From NCBI RefSeq assembly GCF_003148495.1, contig NZ_QGGH01000003.1:434001-498000 (forward strand): a stretch of 64,000 bases of DNA, in the 5' to 3' direction. Shown in pieces: positions 1-8,670 of this stretch. Position 1 is the stretch's first letter. Each line of letters begins with the position of its first letter. Under the pieces are notes generated by a model that made no database searches, was not told the DNA's origin, and worked only from the letters and a program-made list of their open reading frames with translations. The translations under genes and the position numbers were made by a program. The DNA is from Mesorhizobium loti (GTDB taxonomy: Bacteria > Pseudomonadota > Alphaproteobacteria > Rhizobiales > Rhizobiaceae).

Positions 1-195
1 GTCGGTATCAACGTGCCGATCCCGGTGCCGATCGCCTATTACACCTTCGGCGGCTGGAAGGCGTCTTCGTTCGGCGATCTCAACCAGCACGGCCCGGACG
101 CGTTCCGGTTCTACACCAAGACCAAGACGGTGACCTCGCGCTGGCCGTCCGGCATCAAGGACGGTGCGGAATTCGTCATCCCGACGATGAACTGA
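1..195 (+). CDS. mmsA: Methylmalonate-semialdehyde dehydrogenase, C-terminal end (5' truncated by window)
   Basis: The open frame enters from the left edge and ends at TGA 193-195, giving 64 residues. The stretch with [19 protein letters not shown] followed by a [13 protein letters not shown] segment is typical of the C-terminus of CoA-acylating methylmalonate-semialdehyde dehydrogenases of the ALDH superfamily. These convert (methyl)malonate semialdehyde to acetyl- or propionyl-CoA in valine, inositol and beta-alanine breakdown. The catalytic Cys lies outside the window, so the exact subgroup cannot be checked. A strong terminator follows 25 bases after the stop. Confidence 0.8.
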   Translation, partial: VGINVPIPVPIAYYTFGGWKASSFGDLNQHGPDAFRFYTKTKTVTSRWPSGIKDGAEFVIPTMN

Positions 196-220
196 TCTCG
201 AGAGAAATTTTCGACGACAA

Positions 221-247
221 GGGCGCGACGTTTGTCGCGCCCTTTTT
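221..247 (+). terminator. Rho-independent terminator after mmsA
   Basis: A perfect 9-bp stem (GGGCGCGAC at 221-229 and GTCGCGCCC at 234-242) with a 4-base loop is followed by five T residues. It lies 26 bases past the mmsA stop. Confidence 0.9.
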
Positions 248-320
248 GCGTGGCGTCACACTGCTTCGTGCGTGCCGTCGTGGGATGGCCGATCGTCGAC
301 CGTGGGTCTCTCAGGGATGG

Positions 321-650
321 TCACGCGCCGATCTCCAGCCGCGTGATCTGGTCATCGGCCAGTGTGAAGACGTAGTGGAGTGTCGCCGGGCTGCCGGGAA
401 AATTGCCTGAGACGATGCCGGCGATCCGCCATGCATCGCCGTTGACCGTCGCGTCGGCGACCTCAACGGTCACCCGGTATTTTTTGGTCGTCTCTTCCAT
501 CCAGCTGCGGATGGCAGCCGAACCATGATGGGTTTTGCCTTCGTCCCTGACCGTGGCGTCCGATGAGAAGGAGGCGAGCATGGCGTCGATGTCATGCCTG
601 TTCTTGGCGACAAAATAGTCGGTCAGCGGCTGCGGAAGTTCTTCGGTCAT
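321..650 (-). CDS. SnoaL-like / NTF2-fold protein
   Basis: This 109-residue protein has the SnoaL/NTF2 pattern: an N-terminal helix (PLTDYFVAKNRHDIDAMLASF), then DATVRDEGKTHHG and an alternating beta-strand C-terminal half. Such proteins are small cone-shaped enzymes or ligand binders; no specific substrate can be read from the sequence. The start is supported by GGAG about 8 bases upstream. It is divergently transcribed from an HxlR-family regulator, an arrangement in which the regulator often controls its neighbour. That regulation is inferred. Confidence 0.75.
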   Translation of the reverse strand: MTEELPQPLTDYFVAKNRHDIDAMLASFSSDATVRDEGKTHHGSAAIRSWMEETTKKYRVTVEVADATVNGDAWRIAGIVSGNFPGSPATLHYVFTLADDQITRLEIGA

Positions 651-770
651 GATTTCATCTCCGGTCCCAGTTCTGGCCGTTGACGCGAAGGTCCGCGGCC
701 TTGTCCGGCTCCTAAAATGAGATAGACTGAAAAAATGACAAGAACCGACGAAAAGGTAAGGTACTTACTT

Positions 771-851
771 GAAAGTAAGGTTAGACCCGAAAGTAAGGTT
801 GGGCCTGAAAGTAAGGCCGGGCTGAAAGTAAGGCCGGGCCTGAAAGTAAGG
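771..851. repeat. Five-copy tandem repeat with one 17-bp unit among 18-bp spacings
   Basis: The decamer GAAAGTAAGG occurs at 771, 789, 807, 824 and 842. The start-to-start spacings are 18, 18, 17 and 18. An ATG at 735 opens a frame through the array encoding repeated PESK-type hexapeptides. The single 17-bp interval shifts this frame, which then stops at TGA 861-863. With one more base in the short unit, the frame would run directly into the HxlR gene. Each unit also contains a TAAGG sequence resembling a ribosome binding site. Confidence 0.85.
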
Positions 852-859
852 GCGAAGCG

Positions 860-1180
860 TTGACGCCGTTGTCGGCGGCGAGCGGTGTCGAGAATGTGCT
901 GCGCATCCTCGAAGGGCGCTGGAAGCTGGTGATCTTGTTTCACCTGTTCGGCGGCAAGGTGCTGCGCTTTTCCGATCTCGAACGGGCGATCCCGGCGATC
1001 TCGCAGAAGATGCTGATCCAGCAGCTGCGGCAGATGGAGGCCGACGGAATTGTCCGTCGCATCGTTCATCATCAGGTGCCGCCGAAGGTCGAGTATTGCC
1101 TGACCGATTGGGGGCAGGCGCTATGTCCGGCTCTCGATGCCTTGCTGAAATGGGCAGCACTTCGCGAGCCGGAAGCCTGA
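860..1180 (+). CDS. HxlR family winged-helix transcriptional regulator
   Basis: From a TTG start the product has 106 residues. It contains the HxlR signature: ILEGRWKLVILFHL, then RFSDLERAIPAISQKMLIQQLRQMEADGIV, then a PPKVEYCLTDWG wing. The usual N-terminal Cys of the family is missing. The TTG overlaps the TGA (861-863) of a 42-codon frame from ATG 735 through the tandem repeat, and AAGGG at 848-852 could serve as ribosome binding site. The gene may therefore be translated by internal or coupled initiation. Alternatively, it may be the downstream part of a longer gene frameshifted in the repeat. It probably regulates the divergent SnoaL-like gene. Confidence 0.8.
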   Translation: MTPLSAASGVENVLRILEGRWKLVILFHLFGGKVLRFSDLERAIPAISQKMLIQQLRQMEADGIVRRIVHHQVPPKVEYCLTDWGQALCPALDALLKWAALREPEA

Positions 1181-1304
1181 CGCGGATTGCGCCCCGCAAC
1201 GCGCCGCAAGGATGCTTGTTTTCACATCGCGACCTCACCATATCGAATCCAGGAATGCGATAGAATTCCCTGACGACAGACCGGAAACCAGAAGGAGTGA
1301 CGTG

Positions 1305-1346
1305 ATGAAGACGTCGAATCCGGCCTGGAACGTCCCGGCATATTGA
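1305..1346 (+). CDS. Possible 13-residue leader peptide
   Basis: A tiny frame (MKTSNPAWNVPAY) begins 7 bases after AAGGAG at 1292-1297, a very good ribosome binding site, and ends 52 bases before the next gene. It could be a translated leader or a chance frame. Only the spacing and the Shine-Dalgarno sequence support it. Confidence 0.3.
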   Translation: MKTSNPAWNVPAY

Positions 1347-1398
1347 GGCTGCCCATGTGCCTCCCTTTGCCGGAACGTCAAGGCGAAGGAGGTGCCAG

Positions 1399-1716
1399 AT
1401 GGCGCACATGTTTTCGTTTCGATGGATCAGGATAGCCGCGATCGGCGCCACGCTGGCGCTGTCGACGCTACCCGCACAGGCGCAACTCATCTGCGGCGGC
1501 CACAGTGATCTTGTCGCGGGATTGGCGCAGGCCTTTCAACAAAAGCAGATCGGCTACGGTGTGGTCGGGCAAGCCGCCATTGTCGAGGTCTATGTTTCGG
1601 CAAGCGGGACATGGACCATGCTGGTAACCGACGTACAGGGCCGAAGCTGCATCTTCGCGACCGGTGACGGATGGGAGAATACCGTCGCCGTCACCGCGAC
1701 GGCGCAAGGGATCTGA
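1399..1716 (+). CDS. Small secreted protein of unknown function
   Basis: The 105-residue product starts at ATG 1399 behind a perfect AAGGAGGTG (1387-1395). A further in-frame ATG at 1357 lacks such a site. The N-terminus has a classic signal peptide (RWIRIAAIGATLALSTLPAQA), with cleavage expected after AQA and a mature protein starting QLICGGHSDL. The mature domain of about 75 residues has two Cys and a VEVYVSASGTWTMLVTD strand region. I do not recognise a named family. It is probably periplasmic. Confidence 0.75.
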   Translation: MAHMFSFRWIRIAAIGATLALSTLPAQAQLICGGHSDLVAGLAQAFQQKQIGYGVVGQAAIVEVYVSASGTWTMLVTDVQGRSCIFATGDGWENTVAVTATAQGI

Positions 1717-1725
1717 GCCGTTCGA

Positions 1726-2376
1726 TCAGCGCGTTGCGGCCACCTCGGCATGGCCGCGCAGCAGGGCCATCAGGCGCTTGGCATCCTTGGCCGCGGCCTC
1801 CTCGTCGCCGTCGAGGATCGAGCGGATCAGCGCGACATGGTGCTCGGCGGATTCGGCAAGGCCGGTGTCGGCCTTGTAGCGGAACCAGAAGCGCCGGCTG
1901 TGGGTCTGCAAGGGGGCGGCCAAACGGGCGGCGAACGGATTGTCGGCGGCCAGCGCCAGCGCTTCGTCGAGTGCCTTGTCGGCCTGGATGAAGGCAAGCA
2001 CGTTGCCCGAGATGACCGCCTTCTGCATGGCGAGCGCTGCTTCGTGAAACAGGTCGGCGGCCTCGCGGGTGACGAAGCGGGCGGCCGAGCGGGCCAGGAC
2101 CACCTCGACGCCGCGGCGCGCATCGAGCACGCGCAGCCAGTCGCCGGGATGGAGCGGAGCGATCGCGATGCCGGCGCGGGGCCGGACGTCGAGCAGCCCC
2201 TCCCAGGCCAGCCGTTGGATCGCCTCGCGCACCGGCGTGCGGCCGAGCCCGAGCCTTTCGATCAGGGCGCCCTCGGTTACGAAGCTCGCCGGGGCCAGTT
2301 CGAGCGTGACGATCATGTGCTCGAGCACATGATAGGCTTTGGTGGCGGCCGGTTCGGACGCGGTGCTTGCTTCCAT
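1726..2376 (-). CDS. GntR family regulator (FCD ligand-binding type), likely repressor of hydroxyproline catabolism
   Basis: The 216-residue protein has an N-terminal winged helix (YHVLEHMIVTLELAP, then LIERLGLGRTPVREAIQRL, the hallmark GntR recognition helix). An all-helical FCD domain follows with the expected metal/ligand His residues (LFHEAALAM, EHHVALI). ATG 2376 is used here. A TTG at 2385 has better spacing to AGGAGA and could be the true start. The gene is divergent from the pyrroline-4-hydroxy-2-carboxylate deaminase gene. TGATATATC-type palindromes lie between them, pointing to autoregulation and control of the catabolic genes. Confidence 0.85.
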   Translation of the reverse strand: MEASTASEPAATKAYHVLEHMIVTLELAPASFVTEGALIERLGLGRTPVREAIQRLAWEGLLDVRPRAGIAIAPLHPGDWLRVLDARRGVEVVLARSAARFVTREAADLFHEAALAMQKAVISGNVLAFIQADKALDEALALAADNPFAARLAAPLQTHSRRFWFRYKADTGLAESAEHHVALIRSILDGDEEAAAKDAKRLMALLRGHAEVAATR

Positions 2377-2396
2377 GGATATCAAAGGCGTTCTCC

Positions 2397-2417
2397 TGAT
2401 ATATCTTGAATATATCA
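2397..2417. promoter_or_regulatory. Inverted repeat near GntR start, candidate operator 1
   Basis: TGATATA (2397-2403) and TATATCA (2411-2417) form an inverted repeat with a 7-base spacer just upstream of the GntR gene. Its half-site matches the perfect palindrome at 2462-2473. Confidence 0.55.
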
Positions 2418-2431
2418 TAACGGAATCTGTA

Positions 2432-2473
2432 TTGACAGGCGGTTTCTTAACAGATATATGGCTGATATATCAG
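2432..2473 (+). promoter_or_regulatory. Promoter and palindromic operator of the hydroxyproline genes
   Basis: TTGACA (2432-2437) and TATATG (2455-2460) are spaced by exactly 17 bases, a near-consensus sigma-70 promoter. The perfect 12-bp palindrome CTGATATATCAG (2462-2473) covers the expected transcription start, a position suited to repression. It shares TGATATATC with the inverted repeat beside the GntR gene. The -10 element rules out ATG 2458 as a start for the downstream gene. Confidence 0.7.
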
Positions 2474-2487
2474 ATGGAGACATGATC

Positions 2488-3381
2488 ATGTGGACCGGAG
2501 TTTTCCCCGCCGTCACGACCAAATTCACCGCGGATGATCGTCTCGATCATGCCGAGATGGAGCGCTGCTTTAACCTGCAGATGGAGGCCGGCTGCGACGG
2601 CATCATCGTCTGCGGATCGCTCGGCGAAGGGCCAATGCTGTCGCCCGACGAGAAGATCGAAGTGCTGAAGACCGCGCAGAAGGTTGCCGGCAAGAAGCCG
2701 GTGCTGTTGACCGTCAACGAGGCCGGCACTCGCGAGGCCGCCAGCATCGCGAAGCGCGCCGCCAAGGAAGGCGCCAACGGCCTGATGGTGGTGCCGAGCC
2801 CGATCTACCACACCAATGCGGAAGAGACGGTCGCGGCCCTGCGCGCGGTCGCGCAGGCCGGCGACCTGCCAGTCATGATCTACTCCAACCGGCTCGCCTA
2901 CCGCGTCGACGTCACCGTCGACCAGATGGAGGAGCTGGCGTCGGACAAGCGCTTTGTCGCGATCAAGGAATCCTCGGACGACATCCGTCGCTCGACCGAG
3001 ATCATCAATCGCCTGGGCAGCCGCTACGACCTGTTTACCGGTGTCGACAATCTCGCCTTCGAGGCGCTGTCGGTTGGCGCCATCGGCTGGGTGGCCGGAC
3101 TGGTCACCGCGTTCCCTCGCGAGACCGTCGCCATCTACCAGCTGATGAAGCAGGGCCGCCGCGAGGAGGCGCTCGCCATCTACCGCTGGTTCCGGCCGCT
3201 GCTCGATCTCGATGTCTCGACCTATCTGGTACAAAACATCAAGCTTGCCGAAGTGTTCGCGATCAACACAAATGACCGCGTGCGCATGCCGCGCCAGCCG
3301 CTGTCGGGCGAGCGCCGCAAGGCCGTCGAGAAGATCATCAAGGATGCGCTCGCGGTTCGGCCGAAGCTGCCGCAGTTCTAA
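2488..3381 (+). CDS. Pyrroline-4-hydroxy-2-carboxylate deaminase-like protein (DapA family)
   Basis: The 297-residue protein is a class I aldolase-fold member of the dihydrodipicolinate synthase family. It shows GSLGEGPMLSPDE, the Tyr motif MIYSNR (Tyr132) and the Schiff-base Lys in VAIKESSDD (Lys160). The family includes several lyases. Its neighbours are an FAD dehydrogenase, a hydroxyproline epimerase and a divergent GntR gene. These point to the deaminase that turns pyrroline-4-hydroxy-2-carboxylate into alpha-ketoglutarate semialdehyde. ATG 2488 is chosen because GGAG (2476-2479) lies 8 bases before it; ATG 2482 is possible. Confidence 0.8.
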   Translation: MWTGVFPAVTTKFTADDRLDHAEMERCFNLQMEAGCDGIIVCGSLGEGPMLSPDEKIEVLKTAQKVAGKKPVLLTVNEAGTREAASIAKRAAKEGANGLMVVPSPIYHTNAEETVAALRAVAQAGDLPVMIYSNRLAYRVDVTVDQMEELASDKRFVAIKESSDDIRRSTEIINRLGSRYDLFTGVDNLAFEALSVGAIGWVAGLVTAFPRETVAIYQLMKQGRREEALAIYRWFRPLLDLDVSTYLVQNIKLAEVFAINTNDRVRMPRQPLSGERRKAVEKIIKDALAVRPKLPQF

Positions 3382-3400
3382 GGGTCGCAATGCCGCAGTC

Positions 3401-3516
3401 CCCTTCATCCGACCGCTACGCGGCCACCTTCTCCCCGAGGGGAGAAGAGGTCGCCAACACCGGCGTCAGCCTCTTCTCTCCGTCGGGGAGAAGGTGGCCC
3501 GAAGGGTCGGATGAGG
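3401..3516. repeat. Rhizobial palindromic intergenic element (RIME-like)
   Basis: The interval between two co-oriented genes is filled by a compound palindrome. The left arm contains CTTCATCCGACC and CCACCTTCTCCCCG; the right arm carries their complements CGGGGAGAAGGTGG and GGTCGGATGAGG. An internal CTTCTCCCC/GGGGAGAAG hairpin is also present. The layout matches the rhizobial intergenic mosaic elements described in Rhizobium and Sinorhizobium. It may modulate read-through between the deaminase and dehydrogenase genes. Confidence 0.75.
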
Positions 3517-3550
3517 CGAGATTGGCACATGCAGAACGGCACGCGCAGCC

Positions 3551-4801
3551 ATGAATAGCGATGCTGCAATCGACATCGCCATCGTCGGTGGTGGCATTAT
3601 CGGTATCTGTGCCGCTGCGTCTCTGGCCGACGTGGGACGCAAGGTCACGATCTTCGATCGTTCTGGCATCTGCGAGGAGACGAGCTCCGGCAACGCCGCC
3701 GCTTTTGCCTTTTCCGATGTGCTGCCGATGGCGCACAAGGGCATGATGCGACAGCTGCCGAAATGGCTGGCGGATCCGCTCGGCCCGCTCAGCATCCCCC
3801 CCGCCTATCTGCCGAAGCTTCTGCCCTGGTTGATCCGCTTCTGGCGTGCAGGTGCTCCGGGAAAATACGAGGCGAGCCTTGCCGCTCAAGCCGGCATGAT
3901 GAAGCTCGCCGAAGCGGAATGGATGGGCCTGCTCGATCGCTCCGGTACGCGGTCGATGCTGCGCGAGGATGGCTCACTGGAGCTCTACGAAAGCGAGGCC
4001 GAATTTCGGGCCGGGCTGCCCGGCTGGGCGGCGCGTGAGCGTTTCGGCATCGGTTTCCGCCATGTCGAGGGCGAGGAACTGGCCGCCTTGCAGCCGGGGC
4101 TGTCGCCGCGCTTCATCAAAGGTACGTTCGTGCCGGGATGGAAGACGGTCGCCGACCCGAAACTGCTGGGCAAGGCGGTGTGGGCCTATGCACAGGCCAA
4201 GGGCGCCCGCTTTGAGCTGGCTCGGATCAGCCAAGTCGCGGCGGATCAGGATGGTGCGACACTGACGTTGGCAGACGGCACCACAAGGCAGGCCCGACAC
4301 CTTGTCGTCGCCGCCGGCGCATGGTCGCATCTGCTGGCGAGGCAACTCGGCGATCGCATTCCGCTGGAGACCGAGCGCGGCTACAACACGACGTTGCCGA
4401 CGAGTGCCTTCGACGTGAAGCGGATGCTGATCTTCTCCGGCCATGGCTTCGTCGTCACGCCGCTCGAAACGGGCCTGCGCGTCGGCGGCGCCGTCGAACT
4501 CGGCGGCATCGAACGGCCGCCCAATTATAACAGGTCGAAGGCGCTGCTGCAGAAGGCGCAAAAATTCCTGCCGGGGCTCGATCCCTCGGGCGGACGCGAA
4601 TGGATGGGGTTCCGTCCCTCGCTGCCGGATTCAGTGCCCGTCATCGGCGGCGCGCCAGGAAAGCGGTCGGTGGTTTATGCCTTCGGCCACGGCCATCTCG
4701 GCCTGACCCAGGCGGCGGCCACCGGACGGTTGATCCGCGATCTTGTCCTGGGGCAGACTCCGCCGATCGATCTGGCCCCCTTCAGTCCGCAACGATTCTG
4801 A
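3551..4801 (+). CDS. FAD-dependent D-amino acid dehydrogenase family protein, probable D-hydroxyproline dehydrogenase
   Basis: The 416-residue protein opens with a Rossmann FAD motif (IDIAIVGGGIIGICAAASLAD, residues 8-28) ending at an acidic residue (IFDRSG). It has the DadA/DAO-type C-terminal segment WMGFRPSLPDSVPVIGG and GHGHLGLTQAAATG. In the hydroxyproline pathway such an enzyme oxidises cis-4-hydroxy-D-proline to pyrroline-4-hydroxy-2-carboxylate. The role is assigned from its position between the deaminase and epimerase genes. No strong ribosome binding site precedes the ATG. Confidence 0.8.
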   Translation: MNSDAAIDIAIVGGGIIGICAAASLADVGRKVTIFDRSGICEETSSGNAAAFAFSDVLPMAHKGMMRQLPKWLADPLGPLSIPPAYLPKLLPWLIRFWRAGAPGKYEASLAAQAGMMKLAEAEWMGLLDRSGTRSMLREDGSLELYESEAEFRAGLPGWAARERFGIGFRHVEGEELAALQPGLSPRFIKGTFVPGWKTVADPKLLGKAVWAYAQAKGARFELARISQVAADQDGATLTLADGTTRQARHLVVAAGAWSHLLARQLGDRIPLETERGYNTTLPTSAFDVKRMLIFSGHGFVVTPLETGLRVGGAVELGGIERPPNYNRSKALLQKAQKFLPGLDPSGGREWMGFRPSLPDSVPVIGGAPGKRSVVYAFGHGHLGLTQAAATGRLIRDLVLGQTPPIDLAPFSPQRF

Positions 4802-4831
4802 TTTTTCGGGTTTTGTTTTTCGAGGAGCGTC

Positions 4832-5833
4832 ATGGCCAAGAAATCCTTCTTCTGCATAGACGGCCACACCTGCGGCAATCCGGTGCGGCTGGTCGCCGGC
4901 GGCGGCCCGCTGCTTGAGGGCTCGACGATGATGGAGCGGCGGGCGCATTTTCTGGCCGAGTATGACTGGATTCGCACCGGGCTGATGTTCGAGCCGCGCG
5001 GCCATGACGTGATGTCCGGCTCCATCCTCTATCCGCCGACGCGCGAGGATTGCGACATCGCCATCCTGTTCATCGAAACCTCCGGCTGCCTGCCGATGTG
5101 CGGCCACGGCACCATCGGCACGGTGACGATGGCGATCGAACACGGGCTGATCAAACCGAAGACGCCGGGCGTGCTCAGGCTCGACACTCCGGCCGGTCTG
5201 GTCATTGCCGAGTACAAGCAGGTCGGCGACTATGTCGAGGAGGTGCGCATCACCAACGTGCCCTCCTTCCTCTACGCCGAGGGGCTGACGGTCGAATGCC
5301 CGCAGCTCGGCGAAATCACCGTCGACGTCGCCTATGGCGGCAATTTCTACGCCATCGTCGAGCCGCAGGCAAACTACCGCGACATGGCCGACTATTCGGC
5401 GGGCGACTTCATCGCCTGGAGTCCGGTGGTGCGGCAGCGGCTCAATGAGAAATATTCCTTCGTGCATCCCGAGAACCCGGGCATCAACCGGCTGTCACAC
5501 ATGCTGTGGACTGGCAAGCCGACCGTGGCCGGGGCCGATGCCCGCAATGCCGTGTTCTACGGCGACAAGGCGATCGACCGCTCGCCATGCGGCACTGGCA
5601 CCTCGGCGCGCATGGCGCAGCTTCATGCCAAGGGCAAACTCAAGGCCGGCGACAGCTTCGTCCATGAATCGATCATCGGTTCGCTGTTCAAGGGCAAGAT
5701 CGAAAAGGACGTCACCGTCGCTGGCAAACCGGCCATCATACCCTCGATCGGCGGCTGGGCACGGATGACCGGATTGAACACCATCTTCATCGATGACCGC
5801 GATCCGTTCGCGCATGGTTTTGTGGTCAAGTGA
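4832..5833 (+). CDS. 4-hydroxyproline 2-epimerase (proline racemase family)
   Basis: The 333-residue protein has both catalytic cysteines of the proline racemase superfamily: Cys90 in LPMCGHGTIG and Cys253 in DRSPCGTGTSA. Having Cys at the first site separates it from the trans-3-hydroxy-L-proline dehydratases, which have Thr or Ser there. It would convert trans-4-hydroxy-L-proline to cis-4-hydroxy-D-proline, the first step of the pathway. GAGGAG lies 6 bases before the ATG. Only 30 bases separate it from the dehydrogenase gene, so they are probably one transcript. Confidence 0.9.
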   Translation: MAKKSFFCIDGHTCGNPVRLVAGGGPLLEGSTMMERRAHFLAEYDWIRTGLMFEPRGHDVMSGSILYPPTREDCDIAILFIETSGCLPMCGHGTIGTVTMAIEHGLIKPKTPGVLRLDTPAGLVIAEYKQVGDYVEEVRITNVPSFLYAEGLTVECPQLGEITVDVAYGGNFYAIVEPQANYRDMADYSAGDFIAWSPVVRQRLNEKYSFVHPENPGINRLSHMLWTGKPTVAGADARNAVFYGDKAIDRSPCGTGTSARMAQLHAKGKLKAGDSFVHESIIGSLFKGKIEKDVTVAGKPAIIPSIGGWARMTGLNTIFIDDRDPFAHGFVVK

Positions 5834-6167
5834 AGGGAAACCTGACCCAGGGGAAAGAGACTGAACGAAAAACGGATCGTGTCAGCAACGCAACGATTCC
5901 TCTCATCACCTAATTTTGACGGCGATTTCTTCGAAACGGGGCGCATGATGCAGCCGAATCGTCAAAGACATTGCGTTATGCCAATGCTAGGGTCCGCGAT
6001 AGTCCAGGGGTCGGGTGTGAAAAACGGGCGATCGGAAAGGCGTGCCTCGAAAACACGCATGACGATTGAAAAATGACGTTGCAATCCGGGCTCGAAACTT
6101 TACGACTAGGGGAAATACGAAAAGGAATGCGTCTGCATGGGCGACATTCCAGGGGAGCCATGTACAC
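5834..6167. other. Intergenic region between the hydroxyproline genes and livH
   Basis: These 334 bases contain no convincing gene. A 65-codon frame at 5879-6076 has no family features and poor initiation. The region should hold the livH promoter, but I see no clear -35/-10 pair or terminator. Confidence 0.5.
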
Positions 6168-7070
<903 letters not shown>

Positions 7071-7074
7071 GACC

Positions 7075-8670
7075 ATGGCCGTCACCGTATCTCCCGAGAG
7101 CGACATCGTCGCCACCCCTATCCAACGGGCCCTCAAGGAAGCGTTCTATGCCGGCGCCATTTCGCTTGGCCTGTTCGTGCTGTTCATCGGCCTGAAGACC
7201 GGCCAGAACATCTCCAATGAATTGGTCGTGACGACGCGCTGGGGCCTGCTCGCCGCGGTGGTGATCGCCACGGCTGTCGGGCGCTTCCTCTATGTCGCCT
7301 ACGGCCAGCCCTTCATGGCCAGCCAGAAGATAACCAACGTTGCCACCGGCCTATTGCCGGCCAGCGTGGCGTCACGGTTCTTCCAGCTGCCGTGGTTCAT
7401 CGCGGCCGTTGTCGCGGCGGTGCTGCTGTTCGTGTTGAACAACTCTCTCGCCGGATGGGTGGGAGCAGAGCCAGCCGGCTATCTGCAATTCCTGCGCGCC
7501 CTGGCGATCATCTATGTGCTGGCTTGCGTGATCTACTACTTCCGCGCCTTCATCCATGCCAACTTCACCAAATTGGGCGTCACAGCGCTGGTGCTATACC
7601 CGATCCTCGTGGTCGCGGTGCTGTCGCTGAACGCCTGGTCGATCGCCAGCGGGCTGCAGGGTTCGCTGAAATGGGTCGACAATTTCGGCATCCAGATCCT
7701 GATCTATGTGATGCTGGCCTGGGGCCTGAACATCGTCGTCGGCCTCGCCGGCCTGCTCGACCTCGGCTATGTCGCCTTTTATGCACTTGGCGCCTATGCC
7801 TATGCGCTTCTCGCCACGCACTTTGGTCTGTCGTTCTGGATCCTGTTGCCGGCCGCCGGCGCCATGGCCGCCCTCTGGGGGGTGCTGCTTGGCTTCCCGG
7901 TGCTGCGCCTGCGCGGCGACTATCTGGCGATCGTGACGCTGGCTTTCGGCGAGATCATCCGCCTGGTCCTCATCAACTGGCGCGAGGTCACCAACGGATC
8001 GGCCGGCATTTCCGGCATTCCCAAGGTCAGCTTCTTCGGACTGATGTCGTTCAACGTGTCAGACCCGAACTACATCGCCAAGGTGCTGCACATCGCCCAG
8101 TCGGGCGCCTACTACAAGATTTTCCTCTATTATCTGATCCTAGGCCTGTGCCTGCTCACCGCCTTCGTCACCATCAGGCTGCGGCGTCTGCCGGTCGGCC
8201 GTGCCTGGGAAGCGTTGCGTGAGGATGAGATCGCCTGCCGGTCGCTGGGCATCAATACGACGACGACCAAGCTCACGGCTTTTGCCACAGGCGCCATGTT
8301 CGGCGGCTTCGCCGGCTCTTTCTTTGCCGCGCGGCAAGGCTTCGTCAGCCCGGAATCCTTCGTCTTCCTGGAATCGGCCATCATCCTGGCGATCGTCGTG
8401 CTCGGCGGCATGGGTTCGCTGGTCGGTATCGCCGTTGCCGCGATGGTGATGATCGGCGGCACCGAGGCGCTGCGCGAACTCGACTTCCTCAAGCAGATCT
8501 TTGGGCCAGACTTCACGCCGGAACTCTACCGCATGCTTCTGTTCGGCATGGCCATGGTAATCGTCATGCTGTGGAAGCCGCGCGGCTTCGTCGGCAGTCG
8601 TGAACCGACCGCCTTTCTCAAGGAACGAAGGGCTGTCTCAGGTTCCTTCACCAAGGAGGGCCACGGCTGA
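7075..8670 (+). CDS. livM: Branched-chain amino acid ABC transporter permease LivM (long form)
   Basis: The 531-residue permease has a long N-terminal region of about 200 residues with several hydrophobic helices, then the LivM core ([39 protein letters not shown]). The second half has the EAA-type loop [28 protein letters not shown]. The extended N-terminus is common in proteobacterial LivM proteins. It begins 4 bases after livH and its TGA shares one base with the livG start (ATGA overlap), indicating translational coupling. Confidence 0.92.
   Translation: MAVTVSPESDIVATPIQRALKEAFYAGAISLGLFVLFIGLKTGQNISNELVVTTRWGLLAAVVIATAVGRFLYVAYGQPFMASQKITNVATGLLPASVASRFFQLPWFIAAVVAAVLLFVLNNSLAGWVGAEPAGYLQFLRALAIIYVLACVIYYFRAFIHANFTKLGVTALVLYPILVVAVLSLNAWSIASGLQGSLKWVDNFGIQILIYVMLAWGLNIVVGLAGLLDLGYVAFYALGAYAYALLATHFGLSFWILLPAAGAMAALWGVLLGFPVLRLRGDYLAIVTLAFGEIIRLVLINWREVTNGSAGISGIPKVSFFGLMSFNVSDPNYIAKVLHIAQSGAYYKIFLYYLILGLCLLTAFVTIRLRRLPVGRAWEALREDEIACRSLGINTTTTKLTAFATGAMFGGFAGSFFAARQGFVSPESFVFLESAIILAIVVLGGMGSLVGIAVAAMVMIGGTEALRELDFLKQIFGPDFTPELYRMLLFGMAMVIVMLWKPRGFVGSREPTAFLKERRAVSGSFTKEGHG

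Noticed and set aside
765..1490. 241-codon minus-strand frame over the HxlR gene
   Set aside because: Arg/Ser/Pro-rich translation typical of antisense frames; the plus strand has a clear HxlR domain. Its repetitive C-terminus is just the tandem repeat read backwards.
3401..3516. CRISPR-like repeat
   Set aside because: It is a single compound palindrome with no spacer series; it fits rhizobial intergenic mosaic elements.
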